A stretch of DNA of 64,000 bases. It comes from Parietaria judaica. Its lineage: Eukaryota > Streptophyta > Magnoliopsida > Rosales > Urticaceae. The translations under genes and the position numbers were made by a program. The notes below the pieces were generated by a model that saw nothing but the letters and a program-made list of their open reading frames with translations, was not told the DNA's origin and did no database searches. Positions 1 to 11,900 of this stretch are shown here, piece by piece (position 1 is the stretch's first letter; each line of letters begins with the position of its first letter). Location of the stretch: positions 8,246,001 to 8,310,000 of the forward strand of contig OX940865.1 of NCBI GenBank assembly GCA_954871525.1, written 5' to 3'.

Positions 1-1275
1 AGCCCCGTACACTTTTCTGATATTTTTCATAAACCACGACCATGATTTATATTTTTCAGAACCAACTATTCCAAAAGCTAACGGAAATATGTGGTTATCC
101 CCATCGTGCGCAGCAGCCAATAGCAATGTACCTTTGTACTTCTCTTTCAAATGTGTACCATCCACGAAAATAACAGGGCGACAATATTTCCAACCATGTA
201 TAGAAGCACCGATAGCCAAAAAAAAAGTACTTAAATTTCCCTTCAACATCAAGTTTTGTTTCTGTATAGCTCCCTGAAAATACGAAGAATAAACTGAGTT
301 AATAAACCTATATTATTAAAATTAACTTGATGATTAATCTTAAGTTAATAAAACAGTCTGTTTTTATTAACTTAAACCAATGATATTAATCACAAGTTTG
401 AAAACACATGTTATCCATAGATAAAAACATATTAACACGGAATATATAAACCGTCTGTAAATACAGATTAATTTTGTTAATACATGTGAGTCCAATGACA
501 TTAAACAAATGAAATTAATCTATAACACAAAATACAAATTCGAATTATAACCAGAAACGAACTATATTAATTGTTAATACTTTACATTGTTATTTTTTAG
601 ATAAATAGTGTGAATATAAAAAATTACCTAGATTTTTTTCGCAAATCATTTCGCCAATCATCGGTAGATGAGAATACGACTCTTCAAAACTACCGCGGGT
701 ATCCTTCAACGCTTCGCTACGTCCTTTCCAAGCTTGGAAGTAGCTTATATCGAGTCTATATCGATCACGCATTATCTCCGCGACACCTTTCGGTGTTAAA
801 CTCTTTCCCAACGAGTCGGAGAGGTCTTGCTTTACGATCTTGCTGATCAGCGAGGACGACAACTGCCGATTTTCCACTTGAGTATTGCGTCCAGCACAAT
901 TGTGTTTGTTAATATAGGATGAAACAAAGAAGCCGAGCATACGCGTGCGTTACATGGGCAATTCGCATCCATACAAAAAATCTCATAGCGAGATTGGCTA
1001 GAACGTCGATTTCTGTATTGAAATGCACGTTTTATTGCTATGAATCTCATGGCTTCCGTCATAAAATCTTTATGAGTGAATTTATCGTTCACCCTAACAT
1101 CAAAATCTTCACGTAAATTATTGAAATCCAATTGATTGTACAAAATAGACCCGTCGTCGTTTTCTGTATCATCGAAAACTTGAAGAGTAGATGATGATCC
1201 AGCCCCGTGACTATACTGTTTCTCAAACGTTTTAGCTACATCCATAGAAAAATATTTATTAATACATATCAACAC
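1..1275 (-). pseudogene. Mutator-like (MULE) transposase, partial and frameshifted
   Basis: Minus-strand coding debris that runs off the left edge. Exon-like block 1-273 encodes the start of the MULE catalytic domain: IFVDGTHLKEKYKGTLL with the first catalytic Asp in VDGTH, then HIFPLAFGIVGSE. Block 628 to about 940 encodes the domain before it (HNCAGRNTQVENRQLSSS, then FQAWKGRSEALKD). Block 940-1240 encodes the N-terminal zinc-binding MuDR-type domain (FMTEAMRFIAIKRAF, then CPCNARVCSAS). The reading frame changes by one base near 905-925, between RVCSAS and FVSSYINKHNC, with no convincing intron there, so the gene is probably dead. A possible upstream exon lies at 1740-1815. Recognition rests on family motifs; the catalytic C-terminus is outside the window. 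Confidence 0.8.
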
Positions 1276-2292
1276 AGATAGAATAATTTTTCAAGAAAAC
1301 ATGTAAAAATAATCTTTGTTAATACACGGTCCTTATAAATTTGAAAAAACATTATCTCCATAGATTAAAACATATCAACACAGATTGTATAAACGCTTCG
1401 AAATACAGATTAATTTTGTTAATACGTGTGAATTTGATGACATATATATCTATCTATTAATACGTATTAAGACAGTTAATACAGCTTTAGTAACAACACA
1501 GACATATGAACTGAAAAACATAAAAAAAAAATTGTAAAAGAAAAACCTGATTCAAGTAATGAAAATCCATTGATAGGAGTTATTAGCAGAGATCTCGTTA
1601 CATCAACACGATTTCTTGATTGTGTCATCAGTTCTTGACTTGAGGGAGTCATATCTGTTAATACAGATAAATAAGTTTACGAAAATACTATAAATAACAA
1701 TCCAGAATCTCATTCGAACATAGAAAAAAAGCACAGATAATCCCGAACCTGATTCAAACACTGAACTATCGTTCGAATGATGCGCTGCATTTGATATCTC
1801 TTCAATGCTCATCGTGTGGGAGCTTTTTGAGGATCGAAATAAACGGCGCGAATACGAGTGCCGCTGGAACACAGAGGCGATGAAGGCGTGATTGTGAAAG
1901 ACGTTGAATCTGCTATTGAGGTCGTTGAATGTGGGAAATAGTAGGATTATCAATCTGCTAACGTAGTTATAATTCAAACACACGTCGAGCAACAAACATA
2001 CACGTAGTCATGTGATATTATTTGATCTTTTTATTAATTAAATGATTAAAAACGAATTAAAATAATATCCACATTAATAGAAAATTAGTTAAAAAATTGA
2101 TAACGTGATTAGCATATACATTGTTTTCGAATTTTATTTTTTAATTTTTGAAAATAAAAAACACGCGTAGAAAAATTCCAAAAATAACCAACGATTTTTT
2201 TTCTTTTTTTTTTATTTACGAAAATATTAATTGGAAAATAAATTAAATAAAAGGGTAATATAGGAATAAAATCTAAAAATAAAAAGCCACAT

Positions 2293-2381
2293 CACGTAAT
2301 TGGCTGTTTTGCAAATAATTGAGAAAGTTTGGCTATTTTACAAAACAACCAAATCAATTTGGCTATCAGGTACCATTTCTC
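2293..2381. repeat. Right terminal inverted repeat of the MULE
   Basis: Read on the minus strand the end begins GAGAAATGGTACCTGATAGC and continues with the tract typical of plant Mutator termini. It closely resembles the end of the MITE at 62443. Bases 2382-2390 (taactttaa) would be the right copy of a 9-bp target duplication. The partner copy lies beyond the left edge, so this cannot be tested here. Confidence 0.55.
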
Positions 2382-3536
2382 TAACTTTAATTGGGTAGAC
2401 TGTATATAGCTGATGATTGGTGGGTTTTAAATATTTATTTTGTAATTTCACGATTTTCGGAGATAGGATTTTTTTTTTTGTATGGCAAAAGTTATTTATA
2501 TATATATGAGAATATTTTATAGATTTTTCATCGTTAAATCATCGATAATCGATTAATCCATCGATAAGTTTCTATAACGGTAACGACAAATGACTTTTTT
2601 ATAGGTTTTCCATCGATAATACCATTGGCAATCAATTAATCCGTCAATAACAGTAAATGATTTTTTTTTGCAAAAATGAGAACCAAATCCTTGATTTTTA
2701 CTAATAAGTTTTTAAGCTGGGTATTAAAGTGCAATAAAATGATAAGTTTAAGTACTTTTTGCCATCAAACTTTTTAAAATGCACTAAGTGATAAGTCTAA
2801 GTATTTTGGCCACTAAAAAAAAATATGATTTTGAATATTATATGGGAAAATTTATGAACTAGTAACATATTTAAGAAAAAATTGAAAAGTATGAATGAAA
2901 ATTGTTAAATTTTAAAATTAGTAATGTTTACTAATTATTTCCCAAACAACTAATGTTCATTGTTTATGTGCCAAAAAACTAATAATGTTCATTTTTAATG
3001 TGCAAACTAGTAACTTATCAGTGTTTATGTTTACGTTTGTTTGGTAAATCAATTCAATAAAAATATGAAATATCAACCCAAACTTGAAACTAAACAAAAG
3101 TTTAATTGAAAATATTCGTTGCGGACCAATTTTTTATTTTATGATAAAACCTAAAAACTAAAAAGCATTAAATTTATCTTTTACCCCTCCAAACTAGGTC
3201 ATGTATATGAAATATGAATACTGTCCACAAAAACGAACATTGTGCATCTACGAAGTCACATTGACATTGTGAGTCACTGATGTCAGGTTTGGTAAAACCA
3301 ATTTTTGAGGCTAAGCATAAATACTTAAGATACCCGAGAGAATGAATTGCACAAGCGAATTCATTTTCTCTCAACAAACAAAAGCATGGTCGAGAGCACC
3401 ATCTGTGTCATGTGACTATTCCATCACGGAGTAGTGAACGAAAACGAAATCTCCTTCGAATCTGCCCTTCATCATATGCTCCAAGGCCCTGCATTCGAAG
3501 TCTTTAAAGTAAAATTGGTAATATGAGAACAGAGAA
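2382..3536. other. AT-rich intergenic stretch, no gene seen
   Basis: AT-rich DNA with short imperfect repeats, including two similar blocks near 2500-2670 (tttttataggttttccatcg type) and near 2700-2830. A minus-strand frame at 3174-3377 uses a non-ATG start and matches no family I recognise. No gene is supported. Confidence 0.5.
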
Positions 3537-4012
3537 AGGCCTCATAGAGAAGATTATGGTGTCCACACAATTTTCGGACATATGCTTGTCTAAATATTTG
3601 TTAAATCATCGGCCAAAACAAAAGCGTAAATGAATGGACTCGGAGTAGTAGTCGTCAAGGACTACATTCATAGCCCATTCCGACGAACGAGACCTTGCTT
3701 CTATCGTCACCGTCCCCAACTCAATCTCAAAACTACAACGAAGGTCGTCAGATAGGAGCGAAAGACTAAATAGAGATAGTAATCACAGAGATTCATCTGA
3801 ACTATGCATTTTTAATCATCACTCGACCTCCACAAAAACACAAACAGAAGGCCTCATAGAGAAGATTAGGGTGTCCACACAGCGATTCGGACATATGCTT
3901 GTCTAAATGTTGAGTTGAATCATCGGCCAAAACAAAAGAGGACTCAGAATATGGGTGGTGATATATCAGAATGGTCGGCAAGGGCTACGCCCGTTACGAC
4001 GAACGAGACCTT
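3537..4012. repeat. Direct duplication of about 160 bp with 150 bp between copies
   Basis: Copy A at 3537-3696 and copy B at 3848-4012 both start aaggcctcatagagaagatt and both end acgaacgagacctt. Between these ends they share long blocks such as cggacatatgcttgtctaaa and atcatcggccaaaacaaaag. They differ by substitutions and small indels, so the duplication is not recent. What the unit comes from is unknown. The minus strand at 4105-4200 has a TATA-like tract followed by a short ATG frame, which hints at a decayed gene or promoter. Confidence 0.7.
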
Positions 4013-4339
4013 ATCACAATGTCTTCACAGTCCACACAATACAAGAAATTGAAACCCAGCGAGAGAGGAAGAATGGAACCGATCGAATCGAAGAGCGGAA
4101 GAGGGAACCCATGTCTAGGGTTTGGGCGATTTGGTTAGAAGGGAAAAACGATGGGAGTATATATAGATAGATAGAGCTAGGGTTTGGGTTAATCGAGAGA
4201 GGAGGCGAGTCTTGGAATGGGTCTTCGGGTGTTTGGGTTATCGCCTGACCCGGTCTCGAGATTGTAATTGGGCTTCAAAAGTGACCCATATTTACTGAAT
4301 ATCCATCTTCTAACGCTTTTCTAAGAAAATGACACCATC

Positions 4340-5050
4340 TCATTATCTTCGTTTATGTTTCATGAGGTAACTAAGATTTGGGACCTGAGGCGCTCGTCTT
4401 GCTCTCCTAGCCACGAGGAAATGTGTCTTAACCACTTGAAAGCTATGATTCGCCATGCGGTTTCTATGTGTTCAGTGTTGAGGGCGAAAAATCTCCAACA
4501 AACAATCACGAGGATTATCTCCTCGAGTTTAAAGAAAGGAGTTCAAGTTTAATCTCTTTATGGCTAAGAACGACGAGAAGAATGATGAAAACGACTATGA
4601 GCTCCCTTTATTGATGAACTCTGGAGATTACAGCTTATGAATACACTTTCTTGCTTTCTTGGATATGATACCGCACATTGCCGTCTCCGAGGTTGCCTAC
4701 GTACCCGGTATACCGGGATCAGGTCATCACGTAGTTCAAAGTGAATGTGTTTCTCTTCTTCTTTCTTCCTTCTCACTTTCTTTCTAGTTTCTCTTCGTGG
4801 TTTCTCTTGGCCGAATCTCCCCCCTTGCAATGGGGTTCTCTCTTAGTATTTATAGGCAAGTTGTCCTCGCTAGTCGACCTCCTCGAGTAACTTCCTCGCT
4901 AATCAACTTCCTCGAGTAACTTCCTCGTCGTTGAACCTTTGCCATACTCCTTTCTTGCCCCTATTCGGCGCCATCTCGCCTTCCGGACACATGTAGTGTT
5001 GAGGAAGGATCTGACAAGATTCGACCTCAACGTTCAATGCCGGTCTTGAG
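4340..5050 (-). repeat. LTR-like retrotransposon fragment
   Basis: Read on the minus strand this holds a tract characteristic of the R/U5 part of plant Ty3/gypsy LTRs (cctgatcccggtataccggg, then tacgtaggcaacctcgg, near 4688-4720). Clusters of tcctcgagtaacttcctcg repeats lie near 4875-4930. I could not find a TG...CA pair with a target duplication, so the ends are approximate. Assignment to a gypsy lineage is inference. Confidence 0.4.
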
Positions 5051-5164
5051 TTCAAAGTGGTCGTTGATGAAGAATAATTTTGGTAATTAAGCTAGAGCTC
5101 AAAAAATGAAAAGTAAAATCAACTTTAAAGTTCATTTTTAGATCTCCGTTCATTTTTTTTCTTT

Positions 5165-5320
5165 TTACTCGAGGCTTACTTAGCCTCGCCAATAAAAATA
5201 TCATCATACAGTTTGATGTCAACGGGCTTTTCTTTTTCGTTCTTTTTTTTCACTCAAGGCCTATGCCTACTTAGTCTCACTGATAAAAATATCTGTCATA
5301 TCCATTGATGTCGACGAGCG
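5165..5320. repeat. Imperfect tandem repeat, two units of about 85 bp
   Basis: Two diverged copies each contain a ctcgaggcttacttagcctc-like block, then ataaaaatatc and tgatgtc(a/g)acg. Together with 5320-5640 this stretch carries no gene I can support; the open frames here are short and out of context. Confidence 0.5.
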
Positions 5321-5989
5321 GGACCTCGGACATGGCATCCCTCATTCCTTGTCAACCTCAACGGAGACAACTCCGACATCCCAAAGCCCCGTTTTCTGTT
5401 GTCCAAAAAGATTGAAGAAAAGAAGAAAGAAAGATGGCTCACGACGCAAAAACTTGCACCACTGGCATTGGTTTTCCGTTGCCAAAGAACCACTGGCCGC
5501 CTTAAGTCACAGGCCCCAACTACCCATCAATCAGCTTCGAATTTTCCAGCAAAATAAAAGACGATCATTTGAATTTTATACCATAAGTATGAACGTATTG
5601 AAGTTTGACCCCTAATAAGTACCATGGTCGATCATGTTCACAATCACTATGAAACTAATCAATTATTTTCTTTTTTTACCGACACAACTAACTAGCAAGA
5701 CTGGGGACAAATAAGCCAATCCTCTTACACTGCTATTTACCCGAGACTCCAAGTAGAGAAGATTTGTATACAAAAGCAAAAAATTAATTAATAAGTAAAT
5801 TCTAATAGAAAAAATGCAAAATGAAAGAGCCTATTACAAGCTTGTATCATCAACAAATCTATATTTGCAACACCACATCATTTTCTACATTCTAACATGG
5901 CAACCAACCAACTTACAAATACAACCAAAAAATCGACAACCTGCTACAAGAAAACCAGAGATAGAGAAATGAATGGTAGTTGGTTTCCC

Positions 5990-8900
5990 TCAGCTTCGGT
6001 TAGGTCTACTTCTATCCCCCGACAACGGCGTGATTTGAGAATCCAGTGTTGACAGGATCTGCGGCATCGACATGCCACCGGACACCACAATTTCTGCATC
6101 ACAAACGCATATATTTTATCACCTTTTGTTTTTATTCTACGTTCCAAATCGTCATTTTTTTTGTTGGATTAAAAGCATCTTAAGTTCTATACGAGCAGAC
6201 GAAGAAGCAAATTATTCACTTCCCAAACAATACAAACTCAGAAATCACATGCTATTTGAAGGTTTTTGAAAGATTTTTTTTCTCTCAACTCGCAGTGAGT
6301 TCCAATCCTCCATGACATCCCACCAAGACATGTCTATGCCCTATTGCTCAATGTGACATAATATTTGAGTAACTTTATCTTGAATTCCTGACATCTTTGT
6401 TGTTACTATACTACACGACGATGATGAAAAGTAATCGCGGAAAAGTACTAACCAATTCCTTCTCGGACTGATAAATTTGGTCGGATTACATCCTTGGTGC
6501 TAACCAAGAAAATATCGCCGATGTAAAGATGGTTGGTCGGCACATAGACACAGCACAGCTCTTCATCTCCAGAGTATGTCTAATCAAACAAAATTTTGAA
6601 TAAGGAGTCAGGTGCCTATTTAAACTCTACAAATCGACAAAGCATTTTCAGAACAGCGAGCAAAAAAACAGATACAGATTTCTGCTACCAATAGCATAAA
6701 GGTAAAGATATGACATCATAAAATAGCCTTCAACAATCAATAAAAAAATAGCCTCAAACTGTGCTACATAAAAACAAGAGACATATAATAGGGCAGAACA
6801 GAACAGAAGTTGTTTATGAAACACTAATTACTATCTAAACAATTTGATAAAGCCCATGATCAAATTAAAAAACGAACGACCAGTTCGGAATAAACAAAAA
6901 AAAAAGATTTTAAGCAGTGTTGTGAAAAACGTTATCAAGGCGCGCCTTGAGGCGCGCCTCGACGAGGCGTAGGGCATTAGCGATATGAGGCTTACGCCTC
7001 ATAGATAGAAATCAAAGCGTACGCCCTGACATACGCCTCAGACTTTGATCTGTGCGCCTTGAGGCAAGTCAAGGCGGTGGCTGCTTTGTTTTACTATATA
7101 TTTATTTTCTTTAAATTAGTTGGTGGAGGTGGGTGTTACGTCCCCGGGTTTGCGATCTCGTTACCGGTCGATTTCTACCCCGTCCTGTCCTTCCTTGATC
7201 GTCAGCCTCTGAAGCCACGATTTCCTCAGATTCTGCCGAACTCCTTCAATCCCTTCCTCCAGAAACTCGCGAGTCACAAGTCTGCTGGATTCGTTGGACT
7301 CCTTCCTGCTGATTACTCACTCACAACCAGAGAGTAGAGAGAGAGAAGAATGCGACAAAGAATTGGCTGAAAAGAAGCCTACGAACCCTAACCTCAATCG
7401 TGAGATTAGAATTTCTTGGCTAATCATTTTATTCCATAATTGACCTATTTATAGGCCCTCACAATTCAGGAAAGTTGCTGAAATTGAAAAGCTGCGAAAA
7501 TAGAAAGTTTCCTAAACAAAAAGGAAACGACACGACAACACGACATTAATTAAATTGACCCGACAAAAAGCAATAAATAAATAATCATACTCTCTTCCCT
7601 TATTCCTAGCCACTTTTATGCGTGTTGCCGCTCTTATTCCGACGTTGGTACGTGTGACGGAATCTTGGGTCCATATCATTACTCTCTTCCTCGACAATGA
7701 GCTTGTCCTCAAGCTCAAGCTCCGGGAATGACTCCAGTAAAACTGCTGCGTTCTCCCAAGTAGCACCCTCCGGGGTGTCGGCTGTCCACTGTACGAGCAG
7801 CTCACGTTCGCCGAGGCGGCGTCGTGCGCGGAGAAGCTTGTACGGGCGAGAAGGTAGCGTATGGCCCTCGAAAACCCGTGGGAGGTCACCCATTGTGGTC
7901 GGTATAGTCCCCTTGTGTTTTTTGAGCAAGGAGACATGGAAAACGTCGTGGATGCGGGAGTTCGGAGGCATTTCCAAGCGATACGAAACTGACCCAACCC
8001 GAGCGATCACCTTGAAAGGACCGTAGAAACGAGGTGATAACTTGTGGCACGACTTCTTCGACGCCGAAAGTTGCCGATAGGGATGGAGTTTAAGCCAAAC
8101 CCATTCGCCCACCGTGAATTCAACCAATCGGTGATGTTCATCGTAGTGATTCTTCATGCGCGTTTGCGCCTCCAATAACCGAGTCCGAGTGGCTTCCAAG
8201 AAAGTGTCCCAGCGTGTCAAGGCAACGTCTAGCTCGTCGACAATGGTGCTGCCCTCCGTGTATGAGATGAGGCGGGGTGGTTCCCGTCCATAAACCATCC
8301 GAAATGGAGTCGTCTTGAGCGCGGAGTGGAAAGACGTGTTGTACACGTACTCGATCCAAGGAAGCCAAGCAAGCCATTTCTTGGGGTTATCACCCGTCAT
8401 GCAGCGAAGATACATCTCCAACGTACGATTGACGACCTCGGTTTGGCCGTCCGATTGAGGGTGGTATGCCGTAGAGAAGCAAAGTGAAGTTCCCGCCAAC
8501 CGGAATAGTTCCCGCCAAAAGGTGCTACGAAACACCTTATCTCGGTCGGAGACAATTGACTCCGGAAATCCATGAAGGCGCACGATCTCGTGGAAGAAAG
8601 CCTTGGCCACCGAAACGGCCGTGAATGGGTGGCTAAGTGGAATGAAGTGTGCATACTTGGAGAATCGGTCAACAACTACTAATATCACACTCTTCCCTTG
8701 AGAAGTCGGTAACGCCTCGACAAAGTCCATGGAGATGTCCGCCCAAACGCGGTGTGGAATCGGAAGTGGTTGTAGTAACCCACTAGGTTGAAGAGCTTCC
8801 CATTTATTCCGTTGGCAAGTTTGACAATTAGCCACAAACTCTTGCACCGCATGCTTCCAACCTCGCCAATAGAAATCCTTCCGAATGCGGTCCATGGTTT

Positions 8901-11900
8901 TTTGCACACCTTCGTGACCAAGCGTATGAAACCCCGAAAGTACTTCCAAGACCAAGTCTGATCCTTCGCCAAGGACCAATCTGCCCTTGTACCAAACCAG
9001 CCCGTCTCGTACTTCCCATCCCGCGGTGAGCTCCCCCGCTAAGACCCGGTCTCGCAATTCCTTAAGCGGCTTGGCTGAATTGAACTCCGACCGAAGTCGG
9101 GTCTTGAAACTCTCGCTGCCAAAATTTAGGGCGTGTAAATCCCTCGGCTGGTCGTTATCGCAATCTTCATCCCGACGGGAGAGTGCGTCTGCCACTTTGT
9201 TCAAAGCTCCCGCTCGGTATTCCACTGTAAAATCATAGCCCAAGAGCTTGCAAACCCAATGGATTTGCGGTGGTGTGGTTAGCCGTTGCTCCAAAAGATG
9301 TTTTAAACTTGAATGATCGGTGCGAATGAGGAATTTACGCCCCCAAAGGTAAGGGCGCCAATGTATAATCGCCTTGGCGAGGCCAATTAATTCACGCTCA
9401 TACGCTGCAAGTTTTGAGTGTCGATCCGCCAATTTCCGGCTAAAAAATGCTACTGGGTGTCCCTTTTGCTGTAAAACCGCGCCAATGCCACTACCCGACG
9501 CATCACACTCCACCACAAACTCGTCATTAAAATTGGGCAGCGCAAGAACCGGGGCTTCGGAGAGAGCCTTTTTGAGTCCCATAAAGGCATCGGTGGCTCG
9601 GTCGTCCCACGAGAACCCGGTACGGCGAAGCAAACTAGTGAGTGGAGTTGCTATCACACCGTAGTCCCGTATGAATTTCCGATAATAGCCGGACAACCCA
9701 AGAAACCCCCGTACTCCTCTAGTTGTCGTCGGTTGAGGCCACTTCGTCACAGCTTCTACCTTTGTCTCGTCGACACGTACACCATTGTGGGATATGACGT
9801 GGCCTAAGTAACCTACTTCCGAACGGCCGAAGGCGCATTTGGATTTTTTTAAGAACAGCCCATGCTCGCGTAGGCGCTCAAACACTGCCCGTACGTGGTT
9901 GACGTGCTCGTCCCATGAATGACTATAGACGAGGATATCGTCGAAGAAAACCAAGACGTTTTTCCGAAGCATATCGTCAAAAACCGAATTCATTAGACCT
10001 TGGAAAGTCGAGGGCGCATTAGAAAGTCCAAAGGGCATCACAAGGAATTCAAAGTGACCGTGGTGTGTGCGGAAAGCCGTTTTCTCGATGTCGGCCTCAT
10101 GCATCCGGATTTGGTGATACCCGGCGGTCAAATCGAGCTTCGTAAAAAATCGTGCTCCGTGCAGCTCGTCCAAAAGTTCCTCGACCACTGGAATGGGGAA
10201 TTTATCCTTTACCGTCACTTTATTAAGTTCGCGTAAATCCATGCACATCCTCCACGAATTATCGGACTTCTTGACGAGTAATACCGGAGAAGAAAAGGGC
10301 GATGAACTTCGCCGGATAATTCCCGCCTTGAGCATCTCGGCACATTGGCGCTCTATCTCATCTTTTTGAAGGTGCGGATATCGGTACGGACGGACTGCCA
10401 CGGGGTTCGTACCGTTCAGTAACCGGATCTTGTGATCGCACGAACGTTTAGGGGGTAAACCCGAAGGGGTGGCGAAGAGCTCGCTGAATTCCTCAATAAG
10501 AGCAGTCAGCCCCGGTTCGGCGTGTGAGTTGGCGAGGGCCCAGCACTCGGCCTTGGCTGTTTTCTCCCGTACTATCTCCCCGGAGATCGTCGGTGGAGGT
10601 CGGGTGGAGAAAACTTCTCCCTCGTCGAACCACGCCTCAAGATCCTCAACGTCCTCCAATGATAAGTGATGTAGACTCCCTTGTTCCCCCTTTTCCTCGG
10701 CTTCACTCTTCCATCGTACCCGCTGCCCTTCGAAGTCAAAAGAAACGGTCAAGTCATTCCCGTTCCAAATTACTTCTCCGAGTGCATTGTGCCATGTCAT
10801 GCCAAGTATGATGTCGAACCCTTGTAACGAGATGACGAAGCAATTCGTTTTGAAAGTTACCCCTTGGATCGTAATCGGCACATTCTTGCAATAGCCCTCG
10901 ATTGACAATCGGCCCCCATTAGGAAGCCCCACCGTAAGACCCGGTCTCTTGATGATCGGAAGGCCGAGTTGCTCCACAAAATCTTTCTTTATGAAGTTAT
11001 GAGAGCTGCCCGTATCTACGAGCGTCCACCCGTTCCCATTCGCCACCTTGGCTCGTACTTGAAAGGTCTTCGCTGTCTTTTTTCCAAGAAACGCACACTC
11101 GGAGATGAAAGCCGACTCAATTTCTTCCATGTCCACTTCCACTTCCTCTTCGATTACTTCGTCGTCCATCTTAAGGGTAATGTAGAAAAGCACCGGTTTA
11201 CACACGTGACCATATGTGTATTGATCGTCGCAATTGAAACATAATCCCTTGCCTTTCCTCTCCGCCATCTCCGCAAACGTAAGCTTTTTCCAAGGTTTCT
11301 TTGGGGCTGCCCCACCCACTGTTTTGGGCTCTTGTCGTTTCTCCTCCGCGATATTGGGTCGAGTTTGAGTAACTCTTCCCGGAGGTGCTTGACCCCCCCT
11401 ATTTCCTACCGAATCTCGAACCTTGTTCGGTGCATGATATCCATAGAAAGCCCGTGGTCCCTTGTCATAGGGAACCCGAAACTCGATGTTTCGGGCGAAC
11501 TTCATCGCCTCAAATATTGAAGTTGGTCGTTGATGCTCTACCTCGCGTCGAAGCTCGTCGGTGAGTCCCACGCAAAATAACCACATGAGAACTTGATTAG
11601 ACAATTGGTGGTGTTTATTGTTAAGGGTCGTAAAAGCCTTACAATATTCGCCCGCCGTACCGGTTTGACGAAGGTTGCATATCTCACCGATGGGATTTGC
11701 CGTGTCGGGAACTCCAAAACGATCCGTGCATACTGCTTTGAATTCCTTCCAGGTGAGGTAGTTCTCGATGAGATTCCGCATTTGTTCGTACCACTCGTGC
11801 GCCGGTCCGGTGAGAGCTCCTCGTGCATGACGAACCTTGGCATTATCATCCGTGACACATTGGTCTTCAAAGTAGTCGTCGCACTTGCGCAGCCAAGTTG

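Noticed and set aside
3955..4170. Plus-strand 71-residue frame
   Set aside because: Runs through the duplicated unit and an Arg/Glu-rich stretch; no homology recognised and no splice context.
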